Below, one piece after another: positions 27,546 through 38,154 of a DNA stretch of 64,000 nt. The position numbers and the translations under genes are program-made. The first letter of the stretch is position 1. Every line of letters starts with the position of its first letter. Source of the stretch: a bacterium BMS3Abin11 (GTDB taxonomy: Bacteria > Pseudomonadota > Gammaproteobacteria > BMS3Bbin11); contig BDTD01000005.1 in NCBI GenBank assembly GCA_002897635.1, forward strand, positions 53,012 to 117,011, written 5' to 3'. Below the pieces are notes generated by a model that worked only from the letters and a program-made list of their open reading frames with translations, searched no databases and was not told the DNA's origin.

Positions 27546-29030
27546 ATGATGAATCAGAAAATAAATAGCACGCCTGGTACCCCACCGCTATTTTTTATGG
27601 TGGTTCACAGGGTGTCCGGATCCGTTGCAGGCGGTAATCAGCAGCCCAACATCAGTAACAATAACAAGCACTGCCATTTACAGGGTAGTCCAACACACGC
27701 AGCGGTTATTGGTCTCGGGCAGTCAGGGTTGGCGGCAGCAGTATTTCTCAGTAAACAGGGTCTGGATGTCGACGTCTACGATTCCAGTAACAAGCCTGTT
27801 TTGCGCCAGCAACTGGCCCAGCAGCTGCCTGATGTTCAACTACATTGCGGCAGCCTGGCTGTCGAACACTGGAGTAATGACAGTCTGCTGGTGGTGTCGC
27901 CCGGTGTGCCTTTGAGTCATCCTGATCTGGCCCCGTTGCTGGCAACAGGTGTGCGCCCGATTGGTGATGTCGAACTGTTTGCCCAGTGTGTGCGGTCACC
28001 GGTAATCGCTATTACCGGTTCGAATGGAAAATCTACTGTTACCGCCCTGGTGGGCGAAATATTGCAGCACGCCGGCCGCCGGGCGGCAGTCGGTGGAAAT
28101 ATCGGTGTGCCGGTACTCGAATTGCTGGATGACGATAAAAACGATATCTATGTGCTGGAACTCTCCAGCTTTCAGCTGGAAACAACCTGGAGCCTGAAAC
28201 CGGCGATTGCCGTAGTGTTGAATATTGCGGCCGATCATATGGACCGTTATTCGGGCATGGATGACTATATCGCCACTAAGTTAAAGGTGTATAAGGGCAG
28301 CGCCAGGATACTGATGAATGCCGATGAGCCGTGCCTGTTACAGAGACAGCAAAGACAGAATATGCAGCAGAGTGATAAAGAGCAGATTTTTTTCAGCTCA
28401 ATGAAACCAGAAAAAGGACAGGATTACGGTTTATCAGATATCAATGGTGCTGTTTATTTATGTCGTGGTGATAAGTCTCTGATTGCGGCTGACGATATTC
28501 ATATTGCCGGGCAGCATAATCAGCTCAATGTTCTTGCTGCCTGGGCACTTGCCAGCAGTCTAGGCATAGCTGATAGTCTGATTAAAGAGGCCGTGACTGA
28601 ATTCAAAGGTTTACCTCACCGTATGGAGTTGTTGCATCGTATCAATGGCGTTGACTGGATAAATGATTCCAAAGGCACCAATGTCGGTGCTAGTGTAGCG
28701 GCTCTTCGTGGTTTGCAAGCACCGGTGATCCTGATTGCAGGTGGTATCGCCAAGGATGCCGATTTTACTCCCCTGCGTGAGGTCGTTAAACGGCATGTAA
28801 AAGCGATAATTCTGATTGGCAGGGATGCCAGAAAAATACAGGATGCAGTGTCAGATATTGTCTCTACCAGTCTGGCAGCTGATATGTCTGATGCAGTGGC
28901 GCAGGCTTCTGTACTGGCCGAGACGGGGGACGTGGTTATATTATCTCCGGCCTGCGCGAGTTTTGATATGTATCAGAACTTTGAACAGCGTGGTGATGAC
29001 TTTCGTCGTTGTGTAGGGAGGCTGGTCTGA
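27546..29030 (+). CDS. murD: UDP-MurNAc-L-Ala D-Glu ligase MurD, with N-terminal extension
   Basis: The protein has about 494 residues. The MurD core starts at THAAVIGLGQSGLAAAVF, and ITGSNGKSTVTALVGE, LSSFQLETT and the DSKGTNVGAS motif follow. It adds D-glutamate. About 50 residues precede the Rossmann core where E. coli has about 6; they are Asn/Gln-rich and have no recognisable fold. Candidate starts are TTG 27537 (overlapping mraY), ATG 27546 and 27549, ATG 27597 and GTG 27612; none has a strong ribosome binding site. I took the first ATG. Confidence 0.9.
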   Translation: MMNQKINSTPGTPPLFFMVVHRVSGSVAGGNQQPNISNNNKHCHLQGSPTHAAVIGLGQSGLAAAVFLSKQGLDVDVYDSSNKPVLRQQLAQQLPDVQLHCGSLAVEHWSNDSLLVVSPGVPLSHPDLAPLLATGVRPIGDVELFAQCVRSPVIAITGSNGKSTVTALVGEILQHAGRRAAVGGNIGVPVLELLDDDKNDIYVLELSSFQLETTWSLKPAIAVVLNIAADHMDRYSGMDDYIATKLKVYKGSARILMNADEPCLLQRQQRQNMQQSDKEQIFFSSMKPEKGQDYGLSDINGAVYLCRGDKSLIAADDIHIAGQHNQLNVLAAWALASSLGIADSLIKEAVTEFKGLPHRMELLHRINGVDWINDSKGTNVGASVAALRGLQAPVILIAGGIAKDADFTPLREVVKRHVKAIILIGRDARKIQDAVSDIVSTSLAADMSDAVAQASVLAETGDVVILSPACASFDMYQNFEQRGDDFRRCVGRLV

Positions 29031-30187
29031 TGGCTGCTACATCCCATGCTGTTAAAGCTCCTGTGCCGACGACTAAAGACGCATACGCTTGTTTGCTGAT
29101 TCCCATCATCGGCCTGTTTGGCCTTAGTATCGTGATGGTGTTCTCAGCTTCCATGAGTGCAAGCAGCATGGAGCAGGGACCGGCATTGTCGGTACTAAGA
29201 CAGCAGAGTTCGTTTGTCTTTCTGGCTGTTTTGTCAATGGTAACTGTGTCACGAATTCCCCTGGGCCTGGTAGAAAAAGCGGGGCCATTGCTGGTCATTT
29301 TGTCGATGCTGGTACTGGCGCTACTCCTGATACCGGGAATTGGTGCGGAAGTATGGGGCAGCGTGCGCTGGATAAAACTGGGTCCTCTGAATCTGCAACC
29401 ATCAGAATTTGCCAAGGTCTTTCTGGTCATATATATCGCGGGCTTCCTGACGCGTAAGCGGGAAGAGATGCGTATCTTCTCCCAGGGCATACTCATTGTA
29501 TCGATCGTACTGGCTGTGTTTGGTGGCCTGTTGCTGATGGAACCGGATTTTGGCTCTATTGTGGTCATTGTCTCCACAGTATTCGGCATGATGTTTCTGG
29601 GTGGTATACGTTACCTGCATTTCTTTATTATTCTTGGTTCAGCAGCCCTGGGGGGAATTTTACTGGTGACGGCTGCGACCTACAGGATGCAACGTATCAC
29701 CGGTTTTATGGATCCATGGTCTGACCCGATGAACAAGGGCTATCAATTAATCCAGTCCTATATCGCCTTTGGCCGCGGCGGCTGGAGTGGTATCGGGCTT
29801 GGCGAAAGCATTCAAAAACTTAATTATCTGCCGGCCGCGCGAACGGATTTCCTGTTTGCCGTGATCGGTGAAGAACTAGGCTTTATCGGCGTAATGTTTG
29901 TCCTCGGCCTGTTCTTAGTATTGATCTGGCATGCCTTTTCATTGTCGCGCAGGGCTGAATCACTGGGCAATCTGTTTGCCTGTCGTCTGGCTCAGGGTGT
30001 CGGTCTGTTGATTGCCATTGAAGTATTAATCAACACGGGTGTGAATATGGGTGTGCTGCCGACAAAAGGTTTGCCATTGCCCTTTATCTCACAGGGGGGC
30101 TCAAGCCTGCTTGCCAGCAGTATAGCGATGGGTCTGTTGCTTGCTGTAGCACGTGAGACCACACCAAAGCCGGGGAAAAAACGATGA
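29030..30187 (+). CDS. ftsW: Septal peptidoglycan glycosyltransferase FtsW
   Basis: This 385-residue SEDS-family protein has about ten membrane helices. It has WGSVRWIKLGPLNLQPSEFAK, LMEPDFGS and a conserved C-terminal GLLPTKGLPLPFISQGGSS-like segment. It polymerises lipid II at the septum with FtsI. ATG 29030 overlaps the murD stop (TGATG) and has TAGGGAGG at 29013-29020; an upstream in-frame ATG at 29009 would overlap murD further. Confidence 0.96.
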   Translation: MAATSHAVKAPVPTTKDAYACLLIPIIGLFGLSIVMVFSASMSASSMEQGPALSVLRQQSSFVFLAVLSMVTVSRIPLGLVEKAGPLLVILSMLVLALLLIPGIGAEVWGSVRWIKLGPLNLQPSEFAKVFLVIYIAGFLTRKREEMRIFSQGILIVSIVLAVFGGLLLMEPDFGSIVVIVSTVFGMMFLGGIRYLHFFIILGSAALGGILLVTAATYRMQRITGFMDPWSDPMNKGYQLIQSYIAFGRGGWSGIGLGESIQKLNYLPAARTDFLFAVIGEELGFIGVMFVLGLFLVLIWHAFSLSRRAESLGNLFACRLAQGVGLLIAIEVLINTGVNMGVLPTKGLPLPFISQGGSSLLASSIAMGLLLAVARETTPKPGKKR

Positions 30188-31260
30188 GCACACTGATGAT
30201 CATGGCAGGTGGGACGGGCGGGCATGTCTATCCTGCGCTGGCCGTGGCGCATACCCTGCAGGCGGACGGGGTAAATGTGTTCTGGCTTGGAACCCGGCAG
30301 GGCATCGAAGCACGCGTCGTGCCTGAGAACGATATTGATGTTGAATGGATCTCTATCAATGGTATTAAGGGTAGAGGTCTGTTTGCACTTGTTTCAGCCC
30401 CATTTAAGATTATTTATGCAATGTTACAGACGGCCGCCATCATCTATCGGAGGCGTCCAGCAGCCGCATTAGGCATGGGTGGTTTTGTTTCAGGGCCCGG
30501 CGGGCTGATGGCAAGGTTGTTGATGGTGCCGCTGCTGATTCATGAATCGAATGCTGTAGTGGGTCTTACCAATAAATGGCTGGCAAAAATAGCCAATGAG
30601 GTACTGGTCGGTTTCCCTGGAGTGTTGGCCGACAGCCGCCACTATCACTATGTAGGCAATCCTGTGCGTGAGAGCATTGCGGCATTGCCGATTCCTGAGC
30701 AACGATTGCAGGGGCGTACCGGCAGGCTGCATCTTCTGGTAGTCGGTGGCAGTCGTGGCGCGCAGGTGCTGAATGACATCGTGCCTGCAGCACTGGCCAG
30801 GATGGATTCGGTTAGTTGTCCTGAAGTGTTTCACCAGGCAGGGCGTGGAAAACTGGAAGCAACATTAAATGTCTATGATGAGTTTGCTGTGGCAGTAAAC
30901 TGCTGTGAGTTTATTGAAGACATGGCGGCAGCCTACCTCTGGGCCGACCTGGTAATTTGTCGTGCAGGAGCAATGACTGTTGCTGAGATTTCCGCCGCTG
31001 GCATGGCGGCTATTTTCGTCCCTTACCCACATGCAATTTATGATCACCAAACGCTTAATGCGCGCTTCCTGTCAGCCAGGGATGCAGCAATTTTGCTGCC
31101 ACAAGAACAGATGTCTAGTGAAGTACTGGCTGCATTGATTGCTGAATTGTCAGCAGATCGTTCTCGGATATTGGCATTATCGCAAAGAGCACGAGAATGT
31201 GCGGTAACGGATGCGAACTTGCGGGTTGCTGAACTCTGTCGCGGGGTGATGTATGCGTAA
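30184..31260 (+). CDS. murG: UDP-GlcNAc: lipid I N-acetylglucosaminyltransferase MurG
   Basis: This 358-residue GT28 enzyme has [16 protein letters not shown] at the N-terminus, the [11 protein letters not shown] loop, [24 protein letters not shown] and a C-terminal donor site around [16 protein letters not shown]. It forms lipid II on the inner membrane face. The ATG overlaps the ftsW stop. Confidence 0.97.
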   Translation: MSTLMIMAGGTGGHVYPALAVAHTLQADGVNVFWLGTRQGIEARVVPENDIDVEWISINGIKGRGLFALVSAPFKIIYAMLQTAAIIYRRRPAAALGMGGFVSGPGGLMARLLMVPLLIHESNAVVGLTNKWLAKIANEVLVGFPGVLADSRHYHYVGNPVRESIAALPIPEQRLQGRTGRLHLLVVGGSRGAQVLNDIVPAALARMDSVSCPEVFHQAGRGKLEATLNVYDEFAVAVNCCEFIEDMAAAYLWADLVICRAGAMTVAEISAAGMAAIFVPYPHAIYDHQTLNARFLSARDAAILLPQEQMSSEVLAALIAELSADRSRILALSQRARECAVTDANLRVAELCRGVMYA

Positions 31261-32662
31261 ATATGTAAAGCATATTCATTTCGTGGGTATCGGTGGGGCC
31301 GGTATGAGCGGTATTGCACAGGTGTTGATCAATCAGGGATATCAGGTGTCCGGCTCAGACCTGGCCAGTTCAGCCGCCACACAGCATCTTTCAGAACAGG
31401 GTGTAAAAATCTACTCAGGACATGCTGCTGAAAACATACATGGCGCAGATGTTGTCGTGATTTCAAGTGCCGTGAGTGATGATAATCCTGAGGTGCTGAC
31501 AGCCCGTGAAGCCAAGGTGCCGGTAATTCCTCGTGCAGAAATGCTGGGAGAACTGATGCGCTTTGCGAGAGGCATCGCGGTTGCCGGTACACACGGAAAA
31601 ACCACCACCACTTCGTTGATAGCCAGTGTCATGGCCAGTGGTGAAATGGATCCGACTTTCATCATCGGCGGCCGCTTATTAAGTGCCAATGCTAATGCGA
31701 GACTGGGGCAGGGCGAATACCTGGTTGCTGAAGCCGATGAAAGTGATGCTTCGTTCCTGCACCTGCAGCCACTGATTGCAGTGGTGACGAATATTGATGC
31801 AGATCATCTGGAAACCTATCACGGCAATTTCTCTGAACTGAAGGATGCGTTCGTACAGTTCCTGCACAACATTCCTTTTTACGGGCTGGCAATCCTTTGT
31901 ATTGATGACCACGCAGTGCGTGAGATTATACCGTCAATCAGCAGGCCGGTGGTGAGTTATGGCTTTAGTGACGATGCCGATATCCAGGCCAGTGATTTCA
32001 GACAACTGGGTGTGCGCTCGCTGTTCAAAGTCAGTCAAAAATCCAGCGGTATGGAGATGGCTGTTAGTCTCAATATGCCGGGCCGGTATAATGTGCTTAA
32101 TACACTTGCCGCCATTGCCGTAGCCTGGAACCTGGGTATTAGCAATGAAAATATTATTGCCGGTCTGAGTGAATTTCAGGGTATAGACAGACGCTTCCAG
32201 ATTAAGGGTCCGCTGGCATTTGATACGGGCGAGATACTGCTGGTTGATGATTATGCCCATCACCCGCGTGAACTGCAGGCCACTTTATCCGCTACGGCGG
32301 CAGCATGGCCAGATCGTCGCAAGCTGGTGGTGTTTCAGCCGCACCGTTACAGCCGTACGCGTGATTTACTGGAGGACTTCGGACGCGTCCTCAGTGTTGT
32401 TGACCACCTCATTGTAATGGAAGTCTATGCGGCGGGTGAAGCAGCTGTTGACAGTGCTGACGGCAGGGCCCTGTGCCGTGCTATCCGCGCGCGTGGCAAG
32501 GCGATACCGGTATTTGTCGAAGACCGTGAGCAGTTACTTGAAGTACTCGCAGATACGCTGCAGGCAGGCGATGTGCTGATTACTCTCGGTGCGGGTGATA
32601 TCGGCCGCATTGCCCAGGAATTACCGGATTTTGTCAGCAAACTGTCTGGGGAGGCTGCATGA
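31253..32662 (+). CDS. murC: UDP-MurNAc L-alanine ligase MurC
   Basis: This 469-residue Mur ligase has [32 protein letters not shown] (P-loop), [12 protein letters not shown] and [10 protein letters not shown], diagnostic of MurC. It adds L-Ala, the first stem residue. The start overlaps the murG 3' end by 8 bp. Confidence 0.97.
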   Translation: MRKYVKHIHFVGIGGAGMSGIAQVLINQGYQVSGSDLASSAATQHLSEQGVKIYSGHAAENIHGADVVVISSAVSDDNPEVLTAREAKVPVIPRAEMLGELMRFARGIAVAGTHGKTTTTSLIASVMASGEMDPTFIIGGRLLSANANARLGQGEYLVAEADESDASFLHLQPLIAVVTNIDADHLETYHGNFSELKDAFVQFLHNIPFYGLAILCIDDHAVREIIPSISRPVVSYGFSDDADIQASDFRQLGVRSLFKVSQKSSGMEMAVSLNMPGRYNVLNTLAAIAVAWNLGISNENIIAGLSEFQGIDRRFQIKGPLAFDTGEILLVDDYAHHPRELQATLSATAAAWPDRRKLVVFQPHRYSRTRDLLEDFGRVLSVVDHLIVMEVYAAGEAAVDSADGRALCRAIRARGKAIPVFVEDREQLLEVLADTLQAGDVLITLGAGDIGRIAQELPDFVSKLSGEAA

Positions 32663-33561
32663 TGCCGGCCAGCGCACAAAACTGGAATGGCCGGTTGCTG
32701 ACAAACGAGCCGATGGCAAACCATACTTCCTGGCGTGTAGGTGGGCCTGCAGATTATTTCTATCAGCCAGCATCCCTTGATGATCTGGCAATTTTTCTGC
32801 GTGAATCTGATCCTTCATTGCCGCTCACCTGGCTGGGGCTTGGCAGTAACATGCTGGTACGGGATGGTGGCTTACGCGGGATAGTCATACACATATTGAA
32901 TGGGCTGAATAATATCTCGTTACTTGAACAGGTACTGGTACGTGCGGAAGTGGGTGTTTCTTCCGCCAGAGTGGCGCGTTTCTGTGCCAACTGCAATCTT
33001 GGTGGTGCTGAATTTCTGGCCGGGATACCGGGCCTGTTTGGTGGTGCGCTGACGATGAATGCGGGTGCTTTTGGTGATGAAACGTGGCAAATCGTCGATT
33101 CTGTCGAAATGATGGACCGTAGCGGAAATCAGATTCAGCGATCGGTAGATGATTTTGCTGTGGATTATCGCTCAGTACATGGCCCGGCGGGTGAATGGTT
33201 TATTGCTGCGAATTTGAGGCTCAAGCCCGGTTGTGGTGCGGAATCGAAAAGCCGGGTGCGTAATCTACTGCAAAAAAGAAACGAATCTCAGCCGGTTGGT
33301 ACCGCAAATGCCGGTTCAGTATTCAAGAATCCACCTGGTGATTTTGCCGCCAGGCTGATTGATGTTTGTGGCCTGAAGGGATCGCGAATCGGTGGTGCCT
33401 GTGTGTCTGGCAAACATGCAAATTTCATCGTTAATACGGGTGGAGCAACAGCGGCAGATATTGAAGCACTGATACTTCATATACAAACAGTAGTCTCAGA
33501 ACAGGAAGGAATAAAATTGCAACCGGAAGTGCACATTATTGGGGAGGCCGGCAATGCCTGA
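32659..33561 (+). CDS. murB: UDP-N-acetylenolpyruvoylglucosamine reductase MurB
   Basis: This 300-residue type II MurB has an N-terminal FAD-binding PCMH domain ([28 protein letters not shown]), [24 protein letters not shown], and the C-terminal [17 protein letters not shown] containing the catalytic Ser. It reduces the enolpyruvyl group to form UDP-MurNAc with NADPH. It overlaps murC by 4 bp. Confidence 0.96.
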   Translation: MMPASAQNWNGRLLTNEPMANHTSWRVGGPADYFYQPASLDDLAIFLRESDPSLPLTWLGLGSNMLVRDGGLRGIVIHILNGLNNISLLEQVLVRAEVGVSSARVARFCANCNLGGAEFLAGIPGLFGGALTMNAGAFGDETWQIVDSVEMMDRSGNQIQRSVDDFAVDYRSVHGPAGEWFIAANLRLKPGCGAESKSRVRNLLQKRNESQPVGTANAGSVFKNPPGDFAARLIDVCGLKGSRIGGACVSGKHANFIVNTGGATAADIEALILHIQTVVSEQEGIKLQPEVHIIGEAGNA

Positions 33562-34498
33562 TTCCCCAGTGCCTGATGCTTCAATGGCATCGGATTTCGG
33601 TAAAGTTGCCGTTCTCATGGGTGGCCCCTCGGCTGAGCATGAAATTTCCTTATTGTCAGGGAATGCAGTGCTTGAAGCATTGCTGTCACAGGGCGTTGAT
33701 GCACAGGGGTTTAATGCCAGAGATGGTTCAATCCTGGCTGACTTGCAGAATGCAGGCATCGATCGCGTCTTCATCACCCTGCATGGGCGTTGGGGAGAGG
33801 ATGGTGTGATCCAGGGCGCACTGGAAGTGCTGGGCATTCCCTATACAGGCAGTGGCGTACTGGGTTCCGCTATCGCAATGGAAAAAGGACGATGCAAATT
33901 GATGTGGCAGGGAGCAGGCCTGCCGACGCCTGAGTTTATGCTGCTTAAGACTGAGTCAGATCTGGCACAGGCTGCCGTACAGATAGGTTTTCCTATGGCA
34001 GTTAAGCCATCACGTGAAGGATCAAGCCTGGGTATCAGTAAGGCAGGTAATCAGGTGGAACTGGTGCAGTCCTGGCAGACAGCAATAAAACTTGATGACA
34101 TTGTGCTGGCTGAGAAATGGATAACCGGGGCGGAGCTTACCGTTGCCATTCTGGGCGATCATGCCTTACCCATTATCAGACTTGAAACTGCTGGGCAATT
34201 CTATGACTACGAAGCCAAGTACCTCAGTGAAGAGACGGCCTACATCTGCCCATGTGGATTACCCGCAGAGCTAGAACAGGAAATACAGAAGCTGGCGACC
34301 CGGGCCTTTGATATCAGCGCATGCAGTGGCTGGGGCCGAGTGGATGTGTTGCTGGATGAAAATCAAAAGCCTTATCTGCTTGAAGTGAACACTGTACCGG
34401 GTATGACCAGCCATTCTCTGGTGCCAATGGCGGCAAAACAGGCCGGCATGGATTTTAACCGGCTGGTGCTGCGGATACTGGAGACGATAGATGACTAA
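33554..34498 (+). CDS. ddlB: D-alanine-D-alanine ligase
   Basis: This 314-residue ATP-grasp enzyme has VLMGGPSAEHEISLLSG, HGRWGEDGVIQG, AMEKGRCKLMW, KPSREGSSLGISK and LLEVNTVPGMTSHSLVP, typical DdlB motifs. It makes the D-Ala-D-Ala used by MurF. ATG 33554 has GGGGAGG upstream and overlaps the murB end by 8 bp; an earlier TTG at 33539 is unlikely. Confidence 0.96.
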   Translation: MPDSPVPDASMASDFGKVAVLMGGPSAEHEISLLSGNAVLEALLSQGVDAQGFNARDGSILADLQNAGIDRVFITLHGRWGEDGVIQGALEVLGIPYTGSGVLGSAIAMEKGRCKLMWQGAGLPTPEFMLLKTESDLAQAAVQIGFPMAVKPSREGSSLGISKAGNQVELVQSWQTAIKLDDIVLAEKWITGAELTVAILGDHALPIIRLETAGQFYDYEAKYLSEETAYICPCGLPAELEQEIQKLATRAFDISACSGWGRVDVLLDENQKPYLLEVNTVPGMTSHSLVPMAAKQAGMDFNRLVLRILETIDD

Positions 34499-35243
34499 AT
34501 CACCCGGGCAGCAAAAAGGAAGTCTGCTTAGCAGTATGCTTCTGCTTATCCTGTTTGCAGGCGGCATCCTGGTGTTTGCAGATTTTCTGCTGCAGCCTGA
34601 CCGCTTTCCCGTTTCACGGATAAGTTTTATCGGTGAATTTCGGCATGTGGAAAAGTCAGCACTGCAGGAAAAAATGGCACCTTATATCGGTAATAATTTC
34701 TTTGCCATTGATCTGCAAAAGCTGGAGGCAGCACTGCGTGACATCGACTGGGTCTCAGATGTTTCAGTAAGTCGCCGTTGGCCGGACACCCTGCAGATTA
34801 GTGTAAAAGAGCAGAGCTTAATCGCTGCCTGGGATAAGACAGGCTGGGTAACCAGTGATGCCACCATAGTAGAAATACCTGGTTTGAAAATGCCAGGACT
34901 GCCGCGCTGGTCTGGTCCAGAGGGAACACAGGTTCTTGTGCAACTGAGGTTTCAGCAATTTTCCAGTTTGCTTGCAGATGTCGGCATACAGTTAAGGCAA
35001 TTAAGCTATTCACAACGAGGAGCATGGCAAATATTGGCATCAAATTACTTACGCAATGAACAGATAAGCATACGTCTCGGGCGTCGCGACATGCAGGATC
35101 GTCTTTATCGATTTGCACGTGCCTATGGGCAGACGCTGGGCGAACTTCAACAACGCCTGATCTCTGTTGACCTGCGATACCCGAATGGTTTTGCTGTGAA
35201 ATGGAACATCATTGAAGAAGCAGCACCGGTAAAAACCGGATGA
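34491..35243 (+). CDS. ftsQ: Cell division protein FtsQ
   Basis: This 250-residue bitopic protein has one membrane helix at about 14-32, a POTRA domain beginning RFPVSRISFIGEFRHVEKSAL, the DIDWVSDVSVSRRWPDTLQI segment, and a beta domain ending with VDLRYPNGFAVKW, the region that binds FtsB. It recruits FtsL/FtsB and links them to FtsK and FtsA. The ATG overlaps ddlB by 8 bp. Confidence 0.95.
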   Translation: MTKSPGQQKGSLLSSMLLLILFAGGILVFADFLLQPDRFPVSRISFIGEFRHVEKSALQEKMAPYIGNNFFAIDLQKLEAALRDIDWVSDVSVSRRWPDTLQISVKEQSLIAAWDKTGWVTSDATIVEIPGLKMPGLPRWSGPEGTQVLVQLRFQQFSSLLADVGIQLRQLSYSQRGAWQILASNYLRNEQISIRLGRRDMQDRLYRFARAYGQTLGELQQRLISVDLRYPNGFAVKWNIIEEAAPVKTG

Positions 35244-35286
35244 GCCGTAATGTGATCAATATAATCAAAGGCTCCCTGGATAAAAT

Positions 35287-36525
35287 ATGATGGTTAAAAA
35301 GAACGATAACAACTTAATAGTAGGGCTGGATATTGGTACATCCAAAGTGCTGGCCATTGTCGGCGAGGTCGCAGCTGATGGAGAGGTAGAGATTATCGGT
35401 GTAGGCCATCATCCTGCCCGTGGCATGAAGCGTGGTGTGGTGGCAAATATTGAATCGACAGTGCAATCGATACAGCGTGCAGTTGAAGAAGCGGAATTGA
35501 TGGCAGGCTGTCAGATTTATTCTGTCTATGCGGGCATAGCTGGCGCTCATATCAATAGTTTCAATTCTCAGGGTGTGGTTGCGGTTCGGGACAAGGAAAT
35601 TGGTCAGGGTGATGTGGACCGTGTCATTGATGCGGCGCGTGCTATGGCGATACCCGCTGATCAGAAAATACTGCACATCCTGCCACAGGAATTCATTATC
35701 GATTCACAGGACGGTATTAAAGAACCTGTCGGTATGTGTGGTGTCAGGCTGGAGGCCAGGGTGCATATTATTACTGGTGCAGTCAGTGCCACACAAAATA
35801 TTATCAAGTGCATCCAGCGTTGTGGCCTGGAGGTGGACGACATCATTCTTGAGCAGCTCGCTTCGAGTGATGCGGTGCTGGAAGAGGACGAGAAGGATCT
35901 TGGTGTGTGCCTGGTAGATATCGGTGGCGGCACGACTGACATCGCTGTGTTTACTGAAGGATCTATACGTCATACATCCGTAATCCCGATTGCCGGGGAT
36001 CAGATTACCAATGATATCGCCGTTGCATTGCGTACACCGACAAATTCAGCAGAAGAAATCAAGAAGAAATATGGCTGTGCCTTAACACAGTTGACAGATC
36101 CAACAGATGTTTTTGAAACCTCCAGTGTTGGTGGGCGCCCACCAAGGCGTGTCGCAAGACAAACACTGGCCGAAGTGGTCGAACCCCGGGTAGAGGAAAT
36201 GTATGGCCTGGTGCTGGCTGAGTTACGCCGCAGCGGCTTCGAGGACCTTATCGGGTCAGGCATCGTTTTGACCGGTGGCTCATCAAAGTTGCAGGGTATG
36301 GTAGAGCTGGCAGAGGAAGTGTTTCATCAACCAGTCCGGCTGGGTGTGCCGGACTACACAGGAGGGCTGAAAGAAGTGGTTTGCAATCCAATTTATTCAA
36401 CCGGAATAGGGCTGATTTACTTCGGTAACCGCCGGCGTAATGACCCGGCTTCGTCAGAGAAAATGAACTCGAGTATCGGCTCTATTATGAAAAAGATGAA
36501 AAGCTGGTTCAGTGGCAGTTTTTAA
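35287..36525 (+). CDS. ftsA: Cell division protein FtsA
   Basis: This 412-residue actin-fold ATPase has VGLDIGTSKVLAIVGE, the FtsA-specific 1C subdomain, VDIGGGTTDIAVFTEG, and GSGIVLTGGSSKLQG. The C-terminus is the amphipathic membrane-targeting helix (MKKMKSWFSGSF). It tethers FtsZ to the membrane. The gene starts 43 bp after ftsQ, the first real gap since mraY. Confidence 0.97.
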   Translation: MMVKKNDNNLIVGLDIGTSKVLAIVGEVAADGEVEIIGVGHHPARGMKRGVVANIESTVQSIQRAVEEAELMAGCQIYSVYAGIAGAHINSFNSQGVVAVRDKEIGQGDVDRVIDAARAMAIPADQKILHILPQEFIIDSQDGIKEPVGMCGVRLEARVHIITGAVSATQNIIKCIQRCGLEVDDIILEQLASSDAVLEEDEKDLGVCLVDIGGGTTDIAVFTEGSIRHTSVIPIAGDQITNDIAVALRTPTNSAEEIKKKYGCALTQLTDPTDVFETSSVGGRPPRRVARQTLAEVVEPRVEEMYGLVLAELRRSGFEDLIGSGIVLTGGSSKLQGMVELAEEVFHQPVRLGVPDYTGGLKEVVCNPIYSTGIGLIYFGNRRRNDPASSEKMNSSIGSIMKKMKSWFSGSF

Positions 36526-36566
36526 AGATCATGAGAATGAAATTATCTAAAGAAGGAGATGTGACT

Positions 36567-37727
36567 ATGTTTAAATTAATGGATACAACTAATCAACAGG
36601 CAGTGATCAAGGTGATCGGTGTAGGTGGCGGTGGTGGGAATGCCGTAGATTATATGATGCACAAGAATATCGATGGAGTCGACTTCATCAAGGCCAACAC
36701 TGATGCTCAGGCATTAAAAGCCTCCACAGCACACTCTGTGATACAGATTGGCGCAAACCTGACCAAAGGTCTGGGTGCAGGTGCCGACCCGCAGGTTGGC
36801 AAGCAGGCGGCACTGGAAGACAAAGACCGTATCGCTGAAGCGCTGGATGGGGCTGACATGGTATTCATCACCGCCGGTATGGGGGGTGGTACCGGAACAG
36901 GTGCTGCACCGATCATTGCGCAACAGGCCAAAGAGATGGGGATATTAACAGTTGCCGTAGTTTCCCGCCCTTTCCATTTTGAAGGCAATCGCCGCATGAA
37001 GGTTGCAGACCAGGGTATTTCTGAGCTTACAGAATATGTCGACTCATTAATCACCATCTCAAATGAGAAGCTGCTTGATATAGAAGATTCACCGATTACC
37101 GATGCTTTCGCGATGGCCAATGAGGTGCTACTGGGAGCTGTACAGGGCATTGCTGAACTGATTACCCGCCAGGGGCTTATCAATGTTGACTTCGCGGATG
37201 TTACAACTGTGATGCAGGAAATGGGCAAGGCGATGATGGGTTCATCAGCTGCATCGGGCGATAACCGTGCCGCCGAGGCAGTAAGTGGTGCACTATTCAG
37301 TCCATTCCTGGAAGGGTTCGACATCTCCGGTGCACGTGGCATGCTTGTTAATATCACAGCAAATACCAGTATTACCATGAGGGAGTTCTCTGAAGTTGGT
37401 GATGCAATCTCAGAGTATACCCATGAGGACGCCATTATTGTTATCGGTGCGGTTATCGATGAAGACATGGGGGACGAACTGCGTGTGACTGTAGTCGCAA
37501 CAGGGCTGGATGATATTTCTCGCACAGAACAAAAACCAAGCCTGGTGCGAGGCGCTTGTCCGCAGGAAGCAGATGTCAGCATACGAAATAACTATAGCGA
37601 TCTGGATGAGCCAACAATTCTGCGCATAAATAAAGAGCGGAAAATAGGTGAGAAATTTATTCCTGGAGAGGAGACCGGCTCAGAATATCTGGACATCCCT
37701 GCATTCCTGAGAAGGCAGGCAGACTGA
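36567..37727 (+). CDS. ftsZ: Cell division GTPase FtsZ
   Basis: This 386-residue tubulin homologue has the GGGTGTG loop at 105-111, KVIGVGGGGGNAV at the N-terminus, and the C-terminal peptide YLDIPAFLRRQAD that binds FtsA, ZipA and SlmA. I chose ATG 36567 because AGAAGGAG at 36551-36558 is well placed and the N-terminus matches the family; an upstream in-frame ATG at 36531 would add 12 residues. Last gene of the dcw run. Confidence 0.98.
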   Translation: MFKLMDTTNQQAVIKVIGVGGGGGNAVDYMMHKNIDGVDFIKANTDAQALKASTAHSVIQIGANLTKGLGAGADPQVGKQAALEDKDRIAEALDGADMVFITAGMGGGTGTGAAPIIAQQAKEMGILTVAVVSRPFHFEGNRRMKVADQGISELTEYVDSLITISNEKLLDIEDSPITDAFAMANEVLLGAVQGIAELITRQGLINVDFADVTTVMQEMGKAMMGSSAASGDNRAAEAVSGALFSPFLEGFDISGARGMLVNITANTSITMREFSEVGDAISEYTHEDAIIVIGAVIDEDMGDELRVTVVATGLDDISRTEQKPSLVRGACPQEADVSIRNNYSDLDEPTILRINKERKIGEKFIPGEETGSEYLDIPAFLRRQAD

Positions 37728-37789
37728 ATACAGGGGGCGTTTAAGTGTAGTGTTTTTAACGACTAATGGTGAGTATGGATGTGAAAATA

Positions 37790-38043
37790 GTACTCTTTCA
37801 AGGTGATAAACCAGGATTCAGCGCTCCTGTGGTGTTTCGCGGCTAGGCGCCGTGCGTAGGCAATGGCCCGGTCCTTGTCAAGCATGGCAACGCCGCTGCG
37901 GGACACCACAGGAGCGCCCGAAGGGTTGGCCTGTCAAGCGTTCCGCCTCTTGCAAAGGACTACGGTCATTCGCTGCGAGGCGCGCCTTGCCATGTACGCT
38001 TGACAGACCAACTGAATCCTGGTTTATCACCTTGAAAGGGTAC
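37790..38043. mobile_element. Structured MITE-like element, copy A (ftsZ-lpxC spacer)
   Basis: A 254-bp element bounded by TA at 37788-37789 and 38044-38045. Its 32-bp terminal inverted repeats (37790-37821 and 38012-38043) differ at one position and begin GTAC(T/C)CTTTCAAGGTGATA. Inside are two hairpins: GCGCTCCTGTGGTGT (37821) with ACACCACAGGAGCGC (37903), and TTGGCCTGTCAAGCGT (37926) with ACGCTTGACAGACCAA (37996). Folded, it is a closed outer stem with two arms. It has no transposase. It aligns end to end, in opposite orientation, with the copy at 47590-47853. Confidence 0.85.
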
Positions 38044-38154
38044 TAGTACACAATTCCCTTAATTTCGTGTAGCATTGTCGCCTTTATGGACAAATTCTAG
38101 GGGCTGCGCAAATTTCGGGGTGTTTTTTGACGAACTCAGCTTGAAAAGGGCAAC

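Noticed and set aside
28936..29589. A 217-codon minus-strand frame over murD/ftsW
   Set aside because: It is antisense to two conserved genes with low-complexity product and no ribosome binding site.
36707..37582. A 291-codon minus-strand frame inside ftsZ
   Set aside because: It is rich in Ser/Thr/Ile with no domain, lies wholly inside a certain gene, and follows from ftsZ codon use.
37852..38046. A 64-codon plus-strand frame in the ftsZ-lpxC spacer
   Set aside because: It lies within the structured mobile element, and copy B has no equivalent product in that frame.
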